DNA from: Defluviicoccus sp.
GTDB taxonomy: Bacteria > Pseudomonadota > Alphaproteobacteria > MPNO01
Assembly (NCBI GenBank): GCA_028820505.1
Contig: JAPPIT010000038.1
Location: 37,296 to 101,295 of the forward strand
Length of the DNA stretch: 64,000 bases
Direction of reading: 5' to 3'
The notes beneath the pieces were generated by a model. It saw only the letters and a program-made list of their open reading frames with translations. It made no database searches and was not told the DNA's origin. The translations under genes and the position numbers were made by a program. Below are positions 42,570 to 50,845 of the stretch, in pieces; position 1 is the stretch's first letter; each line of letters opens with the position of its first letter.

Positions 42570-43367
42570 ATGCTGAACGTCGTCCTGATCGGCCGCGGCG
42601 CCATAGCCACGGAGGTCCTGAAACACATCCGGCCCGGGGACGGGGTGAGCGTCACCGGCGTTATCGTCCGCCCCGGCCGGGAGACCGAAGCGCGCGCGAC
42701 CCTCCCGCCCACCGTCGAGGCGGCGACCGCCATCGGCGATCTCGCGGCCTCGCCCGACCTGATCGCCGAGTGCGCGGGCCACGCGGCGGTGGCGCAGTTC
42801 GGCGAGGAGGCGCTGCGGCGGGGGATCGACTTCCTTGTCATTTCCATCGGCGCGCTCGCCGACGCGGATTTGCGCTCCCGGCTGGAAGCGGCGGCCGAGG
42901 CCGGCGGGGGCAAGCTGATCCTGCCGGCGGGCGCGGTCGCCGGCGCCGACGCGCTGGCGGCTGCCCGTATCGGCGGGCTGAAGAGGGTCGTCTATACCTC
43001 GCGCAAGCCGCCGGCGGCGTGGCGCGGGACGCCGGCCGAGGAGGCGCACGATCTCGACGCGCTCGCCGAACCGACGGTGCTGTTCGAGGGCGCGGCCGAC
43101 GCGGCGGCGACGCTCTACCCGCAGAACGCGAACGTGGCGGCCACTATCGCGCTCGCCGGCGCCGGGTTCGACCGGACCGACGTGCGGCTGATCGCCGATC
43201 CGGACGCCGGCGGCAACATCCACGATGTCCGCGTCGAAGGGGCGTTCGGCGCGTTCGATATCGAGGTACGAGGAAAGCCGCTGCCCGACAACCCCAAGAC
43301 CTCGACCCTCGCCGCCCACAGCGTGGTGGCCGAGATCATGCGGCGCGCGGCCGCGGTGGAGATATGA
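42570..43367 (+). CDS. Aspartate dehydrogenase-like protein
   Basis: A 265-residue enzyme of the L-aspartate dehydrogenase (NadX-like) family. Rossmann motif VLIGRGAIATEVLKHI opens the protein; LVISIGALAD, ILPAGAVAGADAL and the C-terminal NPKTSTLAAHSVVAE segments are family hallmarks. Here it is the last gene of a catabolic-looking operon rather than next to nadA/nadC, so it may act on a different amino or imino acid. Its stop lies 12 bases from a convergent gene. Confidence 0.86.
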   Translation: MLNVVLIGRGAIATEVLKHIRPGDGVSVTGVIVRPGRETEARATLPPTVEAATAIGDLAASPDLIAECAGHAAVAQFGEEALRRGIDFLVISIGALADADLRSRLEAAAEAGGGKLILPAGAVAGADALAAARIGGLKRVVYTSRKPPAAWRGTPAEEAHDLDALAEPTVLFEGAADAAATLYPQNANVAATIALAGAGFDRTDVRLIADPDAGGNIHDVRVEGAFGAFDIEVRGKPLPDNPKTSTLAAHSVVAEIMRRAAAVEI

Positions 43368-43379
43368 CCGACCTTTCGG

Positions 43380-44219
43380 TCAGTCCAGCCCTTCCAGAAA
43401 AGAGACGACGGCCTCCGCCGTTTCCACGGGCTTCTCGATGAACGGGATGTGTCCTCCGCCGGGAATCTCGGCATAGATCGCGCCGGGGATCGCGTCGGCG
43501 ATTATCTTCGAGAACTTCGCCGGGATGAAATAGTCGTTGTCGCCGGTGAGCACGAGGGTCGGGCAGGAGACGCTCCGGATCTTCTCGGTCCAGAGCGGCT
43601 CGTCCTCCTGGCCGGGCAGGCGGCAGCCCCACCGGAGGATCGAGTCGAGGAAGGCGGTGTAGAGCCCGGGATCGTTGGCGCGCACGTTCTCCTGGTTGGC
43701 CCGCATGATGGCGAGCCCCTCCTCGGTGTCCATGAATTCCCGCGTCATGGTCGAGAGCCCCATGAAGTCGGCGAGCTCCTCGCCCATGCCGATCTTCGCG
43801 ATGATCTTCTTGCGCAGCGAGAAGTTCATCTCCATCGCCCGGTCGAGCTCGGAGAACCCGCCGACCACGATCATCGAGCGCACCAGGTCAGGATGGCGCA
43901 CCGCCATCGCCTGTGCCGTCGACCCGCCGAGCGAGGAGCCGAGCACGTCGACGCTTTCCCAGCCCGCCTCGCTGGCGAGCGCGGCGAAGTCGTCCGCCCA
44001 GAGTTCCGACGTGTAGAGGACTTCGGTCGGATCGTCCTTCCGCGATCGGCCGACGCCGCGCGGATCGACGAGGACCGTCATGCAGCTGTCGCGGAGCAAG
44101 GGTTCGCCCAGCCGGTAGTAGCGGTGGTCCATGCCGAGTCCCGGGAAGAGCATCAGCGGATGGCCGCTGCCCTGCGTCTCGTACCAGATCTCGGTACCGT
44201 TGACCGAAGCGGTCGGCAT
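43380..44219 (-). CDS. Alpha/beta hydrolase
   Basis: A 279-residue alpha/beta hydrolase: nucleophile Ser96 (GSSLGGS), acid Asp227 or Asp229 (TGDNDYFIP), base His257 (GGGHIPF). The ATG at 44219 was chosen because the protein begins at the fold. It is 11 bases downstream of the molybdenum-hydroxylase gene on the same strand, so they are probably co-transcribed. The closest functional class is 3-oxoadipate enol-lactonase-like or other ester hydrolases. Confidence 0.86.
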   Translation of the reverse strand: MPTASVNGTEIWYETQGSGHPLMLFPGLGMDHRYYRLGEPLLRDSCMTVLVDPRGVGRSRKDDPTEVLYTSELWADDFAALASEAGWESVDVLGSSLGGSTAQAMAVRHPDLVRSMIVVGGFSELDRAMEMNFSLRKKIIAKIGMGEELADFMGLSTMTREFMDTEEGLAIMRANQENVRANDPGLYTAFLDSILRWGCRLPGQEDEPLWTEKIRSVSCPTLVLTGDNDYFIPAKFSKIIADAIPGAIYAEIPGGGHIPFIEKPVETAEAVVSFLEGLD

Positions 44220-44230
44220 GGGTTCTCTCC

Positions 44231-46582
44231 TCAGCCCTGCGCGGCTTGCAGCGCCCGCCATACGCGGTGGGGACTCGCCGGGAGCGGCAGTTCCGCAACG
44301 CCATGCGCCGCCAGCGCATCGAGAATAGCGAGGATCACCGCCGGATAAGAGCCCCCGTTGCCGGCTTCGCCGCAGCCCTTCACGCCGAGCGGGTTGGTGG
44401 TGCACGGGACCGGATGGGTGGCGAAGTCGACCCATGCCATATGGTCCGCTCGCGGCATCGCATAGTCCATGTAGGACCCGGTGACGAGCTGACCGTCATC
44501 GTCATAGACGGTGTTCTCCAGCAGCACCTGTCCGAGACCCTGGGCGATGCCGCCGTGCACCTGGCCCTCCACGATCGGCGGGTTGAGCACGGTGCCGAAA
44601 TCGTCGACCACGGTGTAGCGGTCGATCGCGGTCTCGCCCGTGTCCGGGTCGATCTCGACTTCGCAGACATGGCAGCCGTTGGGGAAGCTGATGGGACTGG
44701 TGTCGTGCGAACATTTTGCCCCGAGCCCATCCGCGAGGTCGTCCGGCAAGGCGCCATTACCCCGGGCTTCCGCCGCCAGGCTCACGATGTCCATCGACCG
44801 GTCGGTGCCGGCGACACGGAAGACACCGTCCGCGAACTCGATATCCTCGACCGCAGCTTCCAGCAGATGGCCCGCGATCTTCCGGCCTCGCTCGATCACG
44901 GCTTCGCCCGCCTCCAGAATGGCGCCGGTCGCCGCGATCGCCGAGCGCGAGCCGCCCGATCCGCCGGCGCCCGGGCTCATCTCGTCCGAATCGTGCTGGA
45001 TCATGCGGATCCGGTCGAACGGCACGCCGAGCTTGTCGCTCAGCACCTGCGCGAAGGGCGTGGCGTGACCCATCCCGAAATCGCAGGTGCCGGTGACCAG
45101 CGTCACCGTCCCGTTGTCCTCGAAACGGATGTCGGCAAGCTCGGTGCCCGGTGGCGCGGTGGTTTCGAGGTAGGGGGCGATGCCGAGCCCGCGCAGCCTG
45201 CCCGCGGTCTCGCTGGCGCGGCGGCGGTCCGCGAAGCCGGCGGTGTCGGCGCGCGCCATGGCTTCGTCCATGATCGCCTCGAAATCGCCCGAATCGTATG
45301 TGAGGCCCACCGGGGTCTCGAACGGCATCTGATCCGGACGGACGAGATTGCGGCGCCGCAGCTCGATCCGGTCGATCCCGGTCTCGGCCGCGGCCTTGTC
45401 GATCAGGAGTTCGAGGAAATATTTCGATTCCGGCCGTCCCGCGCCGCGATAGGGCCCGGTCGGAACGGTGTTGGTGAAGACGCATTTCGCGCCGTAGGAG
45501 AACAGCGGCGTCCTGTAGACGCTGATGATGTTGCGGCTGACCACCATGGTCACCGGCCACGGACCCATCGCGGTCAGATAGGCGCCCATGTCGCCTAGCG
45601 CGTCCACCTTGAGCGCGAGGAAGTTGCCGTCCCCGTCCAGCCCCAGCGCAAGGTCGACGGTCATCGCCCGGCCCTGGTGGTCGGAGAGGAAGCTCTCCGA
45701 ACGGTCGGCGCACCATTTCACCGGGCGGCCCAGCCTGCGCGCCGCGTACATGACGCAGATCGCCTCCGAATAAGCCGCGCCCTTCATCCCGAAGGAGCCG
45801 CCGATGTCGTCGCTGATCACCCGGATCCGCTCAGGCGGCACGCGGAAGATCGCGTTGGCGAGGGTGGCGCGATAGCCGGTAACGCCCTGGCTCCCGACAT
45901 GGAGGGTGAATTTTTCCGCCGCCGCGTCGTATTGCGCGAGCGCCGCGCGCGGCTCCATCGCGTTGACCACCATGCGGGTGTTGTCGAGCCGGATCCGGGT
46001 GACGTGGGGGGCGCCGGCGAGCGCCGCGTCGACCGCCTCCTCGTCGCCCATGTGGAAATCGAGGAACACGTTGTCCGGCGATGAGTCCCATAGTTGGGGA
46101 GCATCGGGATCGAGCGCGCGGTCGACGGAGGCGGCGACGGGAAGGGACGAGACCTCGAAGGGTATCGACTCCGCGGCGTCGCGCGCCTCGGCGAGGGTCT
46201 CCGCGACGACCACCGCAACCGGGTCGCCGACATGGCGGACCCGTCCGACGGCGAGCGCCGGACGCGGCGGCACGTTGGGCGACGAGCCGTCCCGGTTCTT
46301 CATCGGCACCGGGCAGGGGATGTGGCCTATGCCGTCGGCCTCGATGTCGGCGCCGGTGTAGACCGCGAGCACGCCGGGGGCGTCGGCGACGGCGGCCACG
46401 TCGAGCGTCGCGATTTCGCCGTGGGCCGCCGTTGAGCGCAGGAAGACGGCGCAGGCCTGGCCGGGCGCGTTGCAGTCGTCGGTATAGCGCCCGCCTCCGG
46501 AGAGCAGGCGCGGATCCTCGGTCCTGGGAACCGGCTGGCCGATCCCGAATTTCAGCACGTCCTGTCCGTTGTCCCGGGCCAT
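44231..46582 (-). CDS. Molybdenum hydroxylase large subunit (xanthine dehydrogenase/CoxL family)
   Basis: A 783-residue molybdopterin-cytosine-dinucleotide-type large subunit. Features are GQPVPRTEDPRLLSGGGRYT at the N-terminus, GSFGMKG, the form-II-like loop GPYRGAGRPES (no CSFR motif of true CO dehydrogenase) and catalytic Glu near residue 739 (GVKGCGEAGNGG). The medium FAD and small 2Fe-2S subunits that normally accompany it are not adjacent. It would hydroxylate a heterocycle or aldehyde if partners are elsewhere. The next genes are a hydrolase downstream and isochorismatase-type protein upstream. Confidence 0.9.
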   Translation of the reverse strand: MARDNGQDVLKFGIGQPVPRTEDPRLLSGGGRYTDDCNAPGQACAVFLRSTAAHGEIATLDVAAVADAPGVLAVYTGADIEADGIGHIPCPVPMKNRDGSSPNVPPRPALAVGRVRHVGDPVAVVVAETLAEARDAAESIPFEVSSLPVAASVDRALDPDAPQLWDSSPDNVFLDFHMGDEEAVDAALAGAPHVTRIRLDNTRMVVNAMEPRAALAQYDAAAEKFTLHVGSQGVTGYRATLANAIFRVPPERIRVISDDIGGSFGMKGAAYSEAICVMYAARRLGRPVKWCADRSESFLSDHQGRAMTVDLALGLDGDGNFLALKVDALGDMGAYLTAMGPWPVTMVVSRNIISVYRTPLFSYGAKCVFTNTVPTGPYRGAGRPESKYFLELLIDKAAAETGIDRIELRRRNLVRPDQMPFETPVGLTYDSGDFEAIMDEAMARADTAGFADRRRASETAGRLRGLGIAPYLETTAPPGTELADIRFEDNGTVTLVTGTCDFGMGHATPFAQVLSDKLGVPFDRIRMIQHDSDEMSPGAGGSGGSRSAIAATGAILEAGEAVIERGRKIAGHLLEAAVEDIEFADGVFRVAGTDRSMDIVSLAAEARGNGALPDDLADGLGAKCSHDTSPISFPNGCHVCEVEIDPDTGETAIDRYTVVDDFGTVLNPPIVEGQVHGGIAQGLGQVLLENTVYDDDGQLVTGSYMDYAMPRADHMAWVDFATHPVPCTTNPLGVKGCGEAGNGGSYPAVILAILDALAAHGVAELPLPASPHRVWRALQAAQG

Positions 46583-46663
46583 CTCGTTCCATTCGTCGTT
46601 GTGTCGAAACGGGCCGGGCGGCCCGTGGACCGCCCGGCGGTGTCGCGGTTCCGGCGATCGCCC

Positions 46664-47374
46664 CTATTCGGCGGCGGCGCCTTCGTTGCGGCGGGAGGAG
46701 GCTTCGAGCCGTGCGATCAGATCGTCGGTCTCTTGCACGTCGCCGAAATGCAGGTAGAAATTGCCGAGCGCCGCCGCGTGCTCCGAGTCGCTCATGGTGG
46801 CGCAGCCGTCCGAGACCATCAGCGAGCGGTAGTTGAGCATCATCGCGTCGCGCGCCGTCGACTCGCAGCACACGTTGGTCGCCACACCCGTTACGATGAT
46901 TGTCTCGATCTCGTGGTCGCGCAGCACGTTCTCGATATTCGACGAGCCCTGGATAAAGGCGCTGAAACGGCGCTTGACGACGATCTCGTCCTCGTCCCGG
47001 ACATCGAGCGTGGGCCATAGCCGGAACGCCCGCGAATCGCGCTGCATGGCATTCAGCCGTTGCTCGCGTTTTTCCGGTATCAGGCGTTCATGCGTGACCG
47101 ACCAGCTCTTGAGAGACTCGCGGGTCGCGAGGTTCTGCAACCAGATCACCAGCCCGCCGGCTTTCCGCACCGCCTCGGCGAGGCGGTTCACGTTGGGGAC
47201 GATCTCCTGCGCGACCGGCGCCGCGCCGAGCTGGCCCTCCTCCATGAAGTAGATCTGCATGTCGACCACCACCAGGGCCGTCTTCGGGCCGTCGAAGGTC
47301 TCGCAGGTATGCGGCCGGCCCTGGCGTTCGACCATCCGGTCGACATATGCCTTGGGCATCTCGAATGGGTGCAT
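46664..47374 (-). CDS. Isochorismatase-family cysteine hydrolase
   Basis: A 236-residue hydrolase with the triad Asp38 (VVVDMQIYF), Lys134 (VVKRRFSAF) and Cys169 (TNVCCESTARD). Such enzymes cleave ureido, carbamoyl or maleamate amide bonds. SD CTGGAGG lies 6-7 bases before the ATG. With the molybdenum hydroxylase downstream it suggests breakdown of an N-heterocycle or amide, as in nicotinate-like pathways, but this is inference. A clear promoter lies upstream. Confidence 0.87.
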   Translation of the reverse strand: MHPFEMPKAYVDRMVERQGRPHTCETFDGPKTALVVVDMQIYFMEEGQLGAAPVAQEIVPNVNRLAEAVRKAGGLVIWLQNLATRESLKSWSVTHERLIPEKREQRLNAMQRDSRAFRLWPTLDVRDEDEIVVKRRFSAFIQGSSNIENVLRDHEIETIIVTGVATNVCCESTARDAMMLNYRSLMVSDGCATMSDSEHAAALGNFYLHFGDVQETDDLIARLEASSRRNEGAAAE

Positions 47375-47400
47375 CGGCGCCTCCAGAATTTGCCGGATCG

Positions 47401-47429
47401 ACTATAGGACCGCCTCACCCGGCCGGCAA
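47401..47429 (-). promoter_or_regulatory. Sigma70-like promoter of the isochorismatase/Mo-hydroxylase unit
   Basis: On the minus strand, TTGCCG (-35, 47424-47429) and TATAGT (-10, 47401-47406) are 17 bases apart. The predicted start point is about 20 bases from the ATG at 47374, enough for the GGAGG site. No operator is obvious. Confidence 0.6.
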
Positions 47430-47577
47430 TCGCGCGGCGCCGGGCCGGTCTTGCAATGTCCCGGCAATCTCGCCACGATGACGGCAAAACCGCTGCGACC
47501 CGCGTGTGCTCGGGGCCTCGCGATCCCCGATGGCGACGGGTCGTTAATGTCGACACAGGACCATTACGGGGACGGCT

Positions 47578-48183
47578 ATGAACGATTCCAGCCAGGAGAA
47601 CGGCTCGGCCTTGGAGCGGATTACGGACGCTGTGCATCCGTTCGTCAGCGCCGGTGTGGTGACCCTGCCGCGACTCATCATCGGCTCGCTGATCCTGTTC
47701 GGGATCGCGGTCAACTTCGGCAACGTCCTCGGCCGCTATTTGTTCCTCGCGCCCATCGTCTGGGCCGAGGAGATCATGATCTACTCGATGGTCTGGATGG
47801 TGTTCATCGGGGCGGTGCTGGTGAGCTGGGACGGCCACCATCTCAAGATGGATTTCTTCTCGATCATGATGCCCTCGCCGTTCAAGGAGATCATGAACTT
47901 CACCGGTGTGGCGTGCTTCCTCCTGGTCTGCATCTTCGTGCTGCCCCAGACCTTTACCGTGACCGAGTTGATGTACCGGCTCGACCAGCGCAGCGTGGTG
48001 GCGGAGATCCCAATGGTGATCCCGCATTTCGCCATCCTGCTCGGCTTCATCATGATGTTCGTCGTCATCGTCTGGCGGTTCCGGCGGCTCATCAAGGGAG
48101 ACTTGGCCAGCGAGGTCGAAGAGCTGGTTGCCGCGACCGAACAGCAGCAGGACATACCCCTCAACCGGGGCGCGTCGGGCTGA
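47578..48183 (+). CDS. TRAP transporter small permease (DctQ) of second system
   Basis: A 201-residue membrane protein with four hydrophobic helices and the DctQ pattern NFGNVLGRYLFLAPIVWAEE (residues about 46-65) and SWDGHHLKMDFFS. Typical of larger DctQ forms with a C-terminal acidic tail. It precedes its large permease by 55 bases. No DctP gene is adjacent. Confidence 0.88.
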   Translation: MNDSSQENGSALERITDAVHPFVSAGVVTLPRLIIGSLILFGIAVNFGNVLGRYLFLAPIVWAEEIMIYSMVWMVFIGAVLVSWDGHHLKMDFFSIMMPSPFKEIMNFTGVACFLLVCIFVLPQTFTVTELMYRLDQRSVVAEIPMVIPHFAILLGFIMMFVVIVWRFRRLIKGDLASEVEELVAATEQQQDIPLNRGASG

Positions 48184-48238
48184 ACGCCGCCTCCGGCACC
48201 GAGAAGAGACGCAGGCCAGGGTTTCAGGGAGACACGGT

Positions 48239-49513
48239 ATGGAGTGGGTGATGGTGCTGATGCCGATCGGTCTTCTGATCCTCGGCTTCCCGATCTTCAT
48301 CATCCTGCTCGCCACCTCGGCGATCATCCTCCTGTTCTTCATGCAGGTGCCGCTGACCGCGGTTCACCAGGTGATGTTCGGCAGCGTCGACAAATTCGCG
48401 CTGATGGCCGTACCGTTCTTCATCTTCGCCGGCGAGCTGATGGGCATGGGCGGCATCTCCCAGCGCATCATCGCCTGGGTGATGTCGGTGATCGGCGGAA
48501 TGCGCGGAAGCCTGCCGCTCACCACCGTCGGCACCTGTACGATCTTCGGCGCGATTTCGGGGTCGAGCCCGGCGACGGTGGCCGCGGTCGGACGGCTGAT
48601 GTACCCGCCTCTCCGCGAGAAGGGCTACAACGAGAAGTTCTCGACCGGCGTTCTCACTTCCTCGGGCGCGATCGCGATCGTCATACCGCCGTCGATCAGC
48701 ATGATCCTCTACGGCGCTTCGGCCGAGCAGTCGGTGTCGCACCTCTTCATCGCCGGCATCTTCCCCGGCCTCCTGATGTCGCTGATGATGGGCGGCTACA
48801 TCTACTGGTACGCCGCGCGCCGCGACATCCGAGAGGGCCAGCCCTTCAACATGGGCGAGTTCCTGCGCGCCAGCAAGTCCGGCATCTGGGCGCTCGGCAC
48901 GCCGGGGATCATCCTGGGCGGCATCTATGCCGGCGTCTTCTCGCCCACCGAGGCGGCGGGCATCGCCTGCGTCTACGCGATCCTGGTCACCAAGTTCATC
49001 TACGGCGACATTTCCTGGCGCGGGATCTGGGACGTGTCGATCAACTCCATGTACCTGACCGCGCAGGTGCTGATCATCGTCGCGGGCGCCGGCGTCTTCT
49101 CCTGGCTGCTCACCGTCAGCGGCATCCCGCAAGCCGCGGTCGCCGCGATCCAGGAGCTCGACGTCCCGCCCTGGGTCATCCTGATGATCATCAACGTGTT
49201 CCTGCTGATCGTCGGCTGCCTGCTCGACCCCGGGTCGGCGATCCTGGTGCTGACGCCGCTGCTCGCGCCCATCGCCGCGGCGCTCGGCGTCGACCTCGTG
49301 CATTTCGGGGTCATCATGACGGTGAACCTCGCGATCGGCATGTTCACCCCGCCCTTCGGGCTCAACATCTTCGTCGCCCAGGCGCTGTTCAAGGCGCCGC
49401 TCAAGAGCATTTATCCCGGGCTGGTGCCGTTCATCATGATCAACATCTTCGCGCTGGTGATCGTGACCTACGTGCCCGAGATGTCGCTCTACCTGTTGAA
49501 GTTCCTCGGCTGA
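48239..49513 (+). CDS. TRAP transporter large permease (DctM) of second system
   Basis: A 424-residue permease with about 12 hydrophobic segments, GAISGSSPATVAAVGRLMYP near residue 103, IVIPPSISMILYGA near 145, and TPPFGLNIFVAQ near 365, all DctM hallmarks. The ATG at 48239 follows CAGGGAGA. The neighbouring binding-protein gene is a TctC-type, not DctP, so the pair lacks a local DctP partner. Confidence 0.9.
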   Translation: MEWVMVLMPIGLLILGFPIFIILLATSAIILLFFMQVPLTAVHQVMFGSVDKFALMAVPFFIFAGELMGMGGISQRIIAWVMSVIGGMRGSLPLTTVGTCTIFGAISGSSPATVAAVGRLMYPPLREKGYNEKFSTGVLTSSGAIAIVIPPSISMILYGASAEQSVSHLFIAGIFPGLLMSLMMGGYIYWYAARRDIREGQPFNMGEFLRASKSGIWALGTPGIILGGIYAGVFSPTEAAGIACVYAILVTKFIYGDISWRGIWDVSINSMYLTAQVLIIVAGAGVFSWLLTVSGIPQAAVAAIQELDVPPWVILMIINVFLLIVGCLLDPGSAILVLTPLLAPIAAALGVDLVHFGVIMTVNLAIGMFTPPFGLNIFVAQALFKAPLKSIYPGLVPFIMINIFALVIVTYVPEMSLYLLKFLG

Positions 49514-49658
49514 CGCGCGGGTTCCGCGCCGGAAGGGACGGTGGCGCGTCCGACTTCACGCCTTTTTGACCGCGCAAAATTGCCGCGCTCGCTTCGGCCG
49601 GGTTCATTTCCCGGGTGCGAGCGGCTACCATGACGAGCGTCGTAACAGGAGGATTCGC

Positions 49659-50756
49659 ATGTCCTTGAACAGCATTTCGCTCCGGCGTCTGGCCGCCAGC
49701 ATCGGAACGGCCCTGGCCGCCGCTCTGCCGATGTCGGCGTCGGCGGACATGTCCGGCAAGACGGTGCAATGGGTAATCCCGTTCTCCGAGACCGGCGGTT
49801 CCGCCAAATGGGCCAATTTCTTCGCGCCGCTGCTGAAAGAAGCGCTGCCGGGCAAGCCGACCGTGGTGGTGAAGTTCATGCCGGGCGCCGGCTCGACGAA
49901 GGGCGCGAACTGGTTCCAGCGCCAGAAGCACAAGGACGGTACCCTGCTGTTCGGGTCCTCCGGTTCGACCCAGTTTCCCTACCTTCTCGGCGATCCGCGG
50001 GTGCGCTACGAGTACAAGGACTGGAACCCCGTCATGGCGACGGGCACCGGCGGCGTGGCCTACCTGAACGCCAAGGCAGGCGCCATGTTCGACGGGACCG
50101 CCAACAAGCTGAAGGACATCGAGTTCATCTACGGTTCACAGGGCGCGACCCGGCTGGACCTGGTGCCGCTTCTGGCCTGGCGGATGCTGGGCATGAAGGT
50201 CGAGCCCGTCTTCGGCATCAAGGGGCGCGGCGACGGCCGCCTGATGTTCGAGCGCGGCGAGGCGAATATCGACTACCAGACCTCGTCGGCCTATCTCTCC
50301 GGATCGATGCCGCTGGTCAAGGCCGGCACGGCGGTTCCGATGATGTCGTGGGGCGCGCTGGATGCGAACGGCAATATCGTGCGCGATCCGACCTTCCCCG
50401 ACATCGCCACCTTCAAGGAAGTCTGCGAAGCGACGGCCGGCTGCGAGACCAAGGGCGACGCCTGGGATGCCTGGAAGGCCTTCTTCGTCGCCGGCTTCCC
50501 CTCGCAGAAGATCGCCTTCCTGCCGCGCGGCACGCCCAAGGACGTGATCGACACCTACGTGAAGGCGTTCGCGAAAGTGAAGGCGCGGCCGGATTTCGCG
50601 AAGATTTCGGCGAAGCGGGTCGGCAAGTACCCGATGTTCGTGGGCGCCGGGGCCAAGGCCGCGCTCGGCACCGCCACTTCGGTTCCGGACAAGGCCAAGG
50701 CTTTCGTGACCGGCTGGCTCAAGGAAGCCTACGGCGTATCGCTCAGGAAGAAGTGA
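49659..50756 (+). CDS. Tripartite tricarboxylate transporter binding protein (TctC-like)
   Basis: A 365-residue exported binding protein with signal peptide (about residues 1-29, ending SASAD). The ligand-binding core has QWVIPFSETGGSAKWANFF and FMPGAGSTKGANWFQRQ typical of TctC/Bug proteins, but it is longer than the usual 320 residues and has a Cys-containing insertion (CEATAGCETKGDAWDAW). A perfect AGGAGG precedes the ATG. It is 89 bases upstream of the fused permease. Confidence 0.87.
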   Translation: MSLNSISLRRLAASIGTALAAALPMSASADMSGKTVQWVIPFSETGGSAKWANFFAPLLKEALPGKPTVVVKFMPGAGSTKGANWFQRQKHKDGTLLFGSSGSTQFPYLLGDPRVRYEYKDWNPVMATGTGGVAYLNAKAGAMFDGTANKLKDIEFIYGSQGATRLDLVPLLAWRMLGMKVEPVFGIKGRGDGRLMFERGEANIDYQTSSAYLSGSMPLVKAGTAVPMMSWGALDANGNIVRDPTFPDIATFKEVCEATAGCETKGDAWDAWKAFFVAGFPSQKIAFLPRGTPKDVIDTYVKAFAKVKARPDFAKISAKRVGKYPMFVGAGAKAALGTATSVPDKAKAFVTGWLKEAYGVSLRKK

Positions 50757-50845
50757 CGAGCTTGTCCCCTATACCGACCGAACGCCGCCGCGAGGTGCCG
50801 CCCATCTAGCGAGAGAACCGTAACGGGCCGGAGGAAAGGGCTCCC

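Noticed and set aside
44231..46582. CO dehydrogenase large subunit (CoxL form I).
   Set aside because: The CSFR active-site loop of true CoxL is absent; the loop reads GPYRGAGRPES, so a general molybdenum hydroxylase is the safer call.
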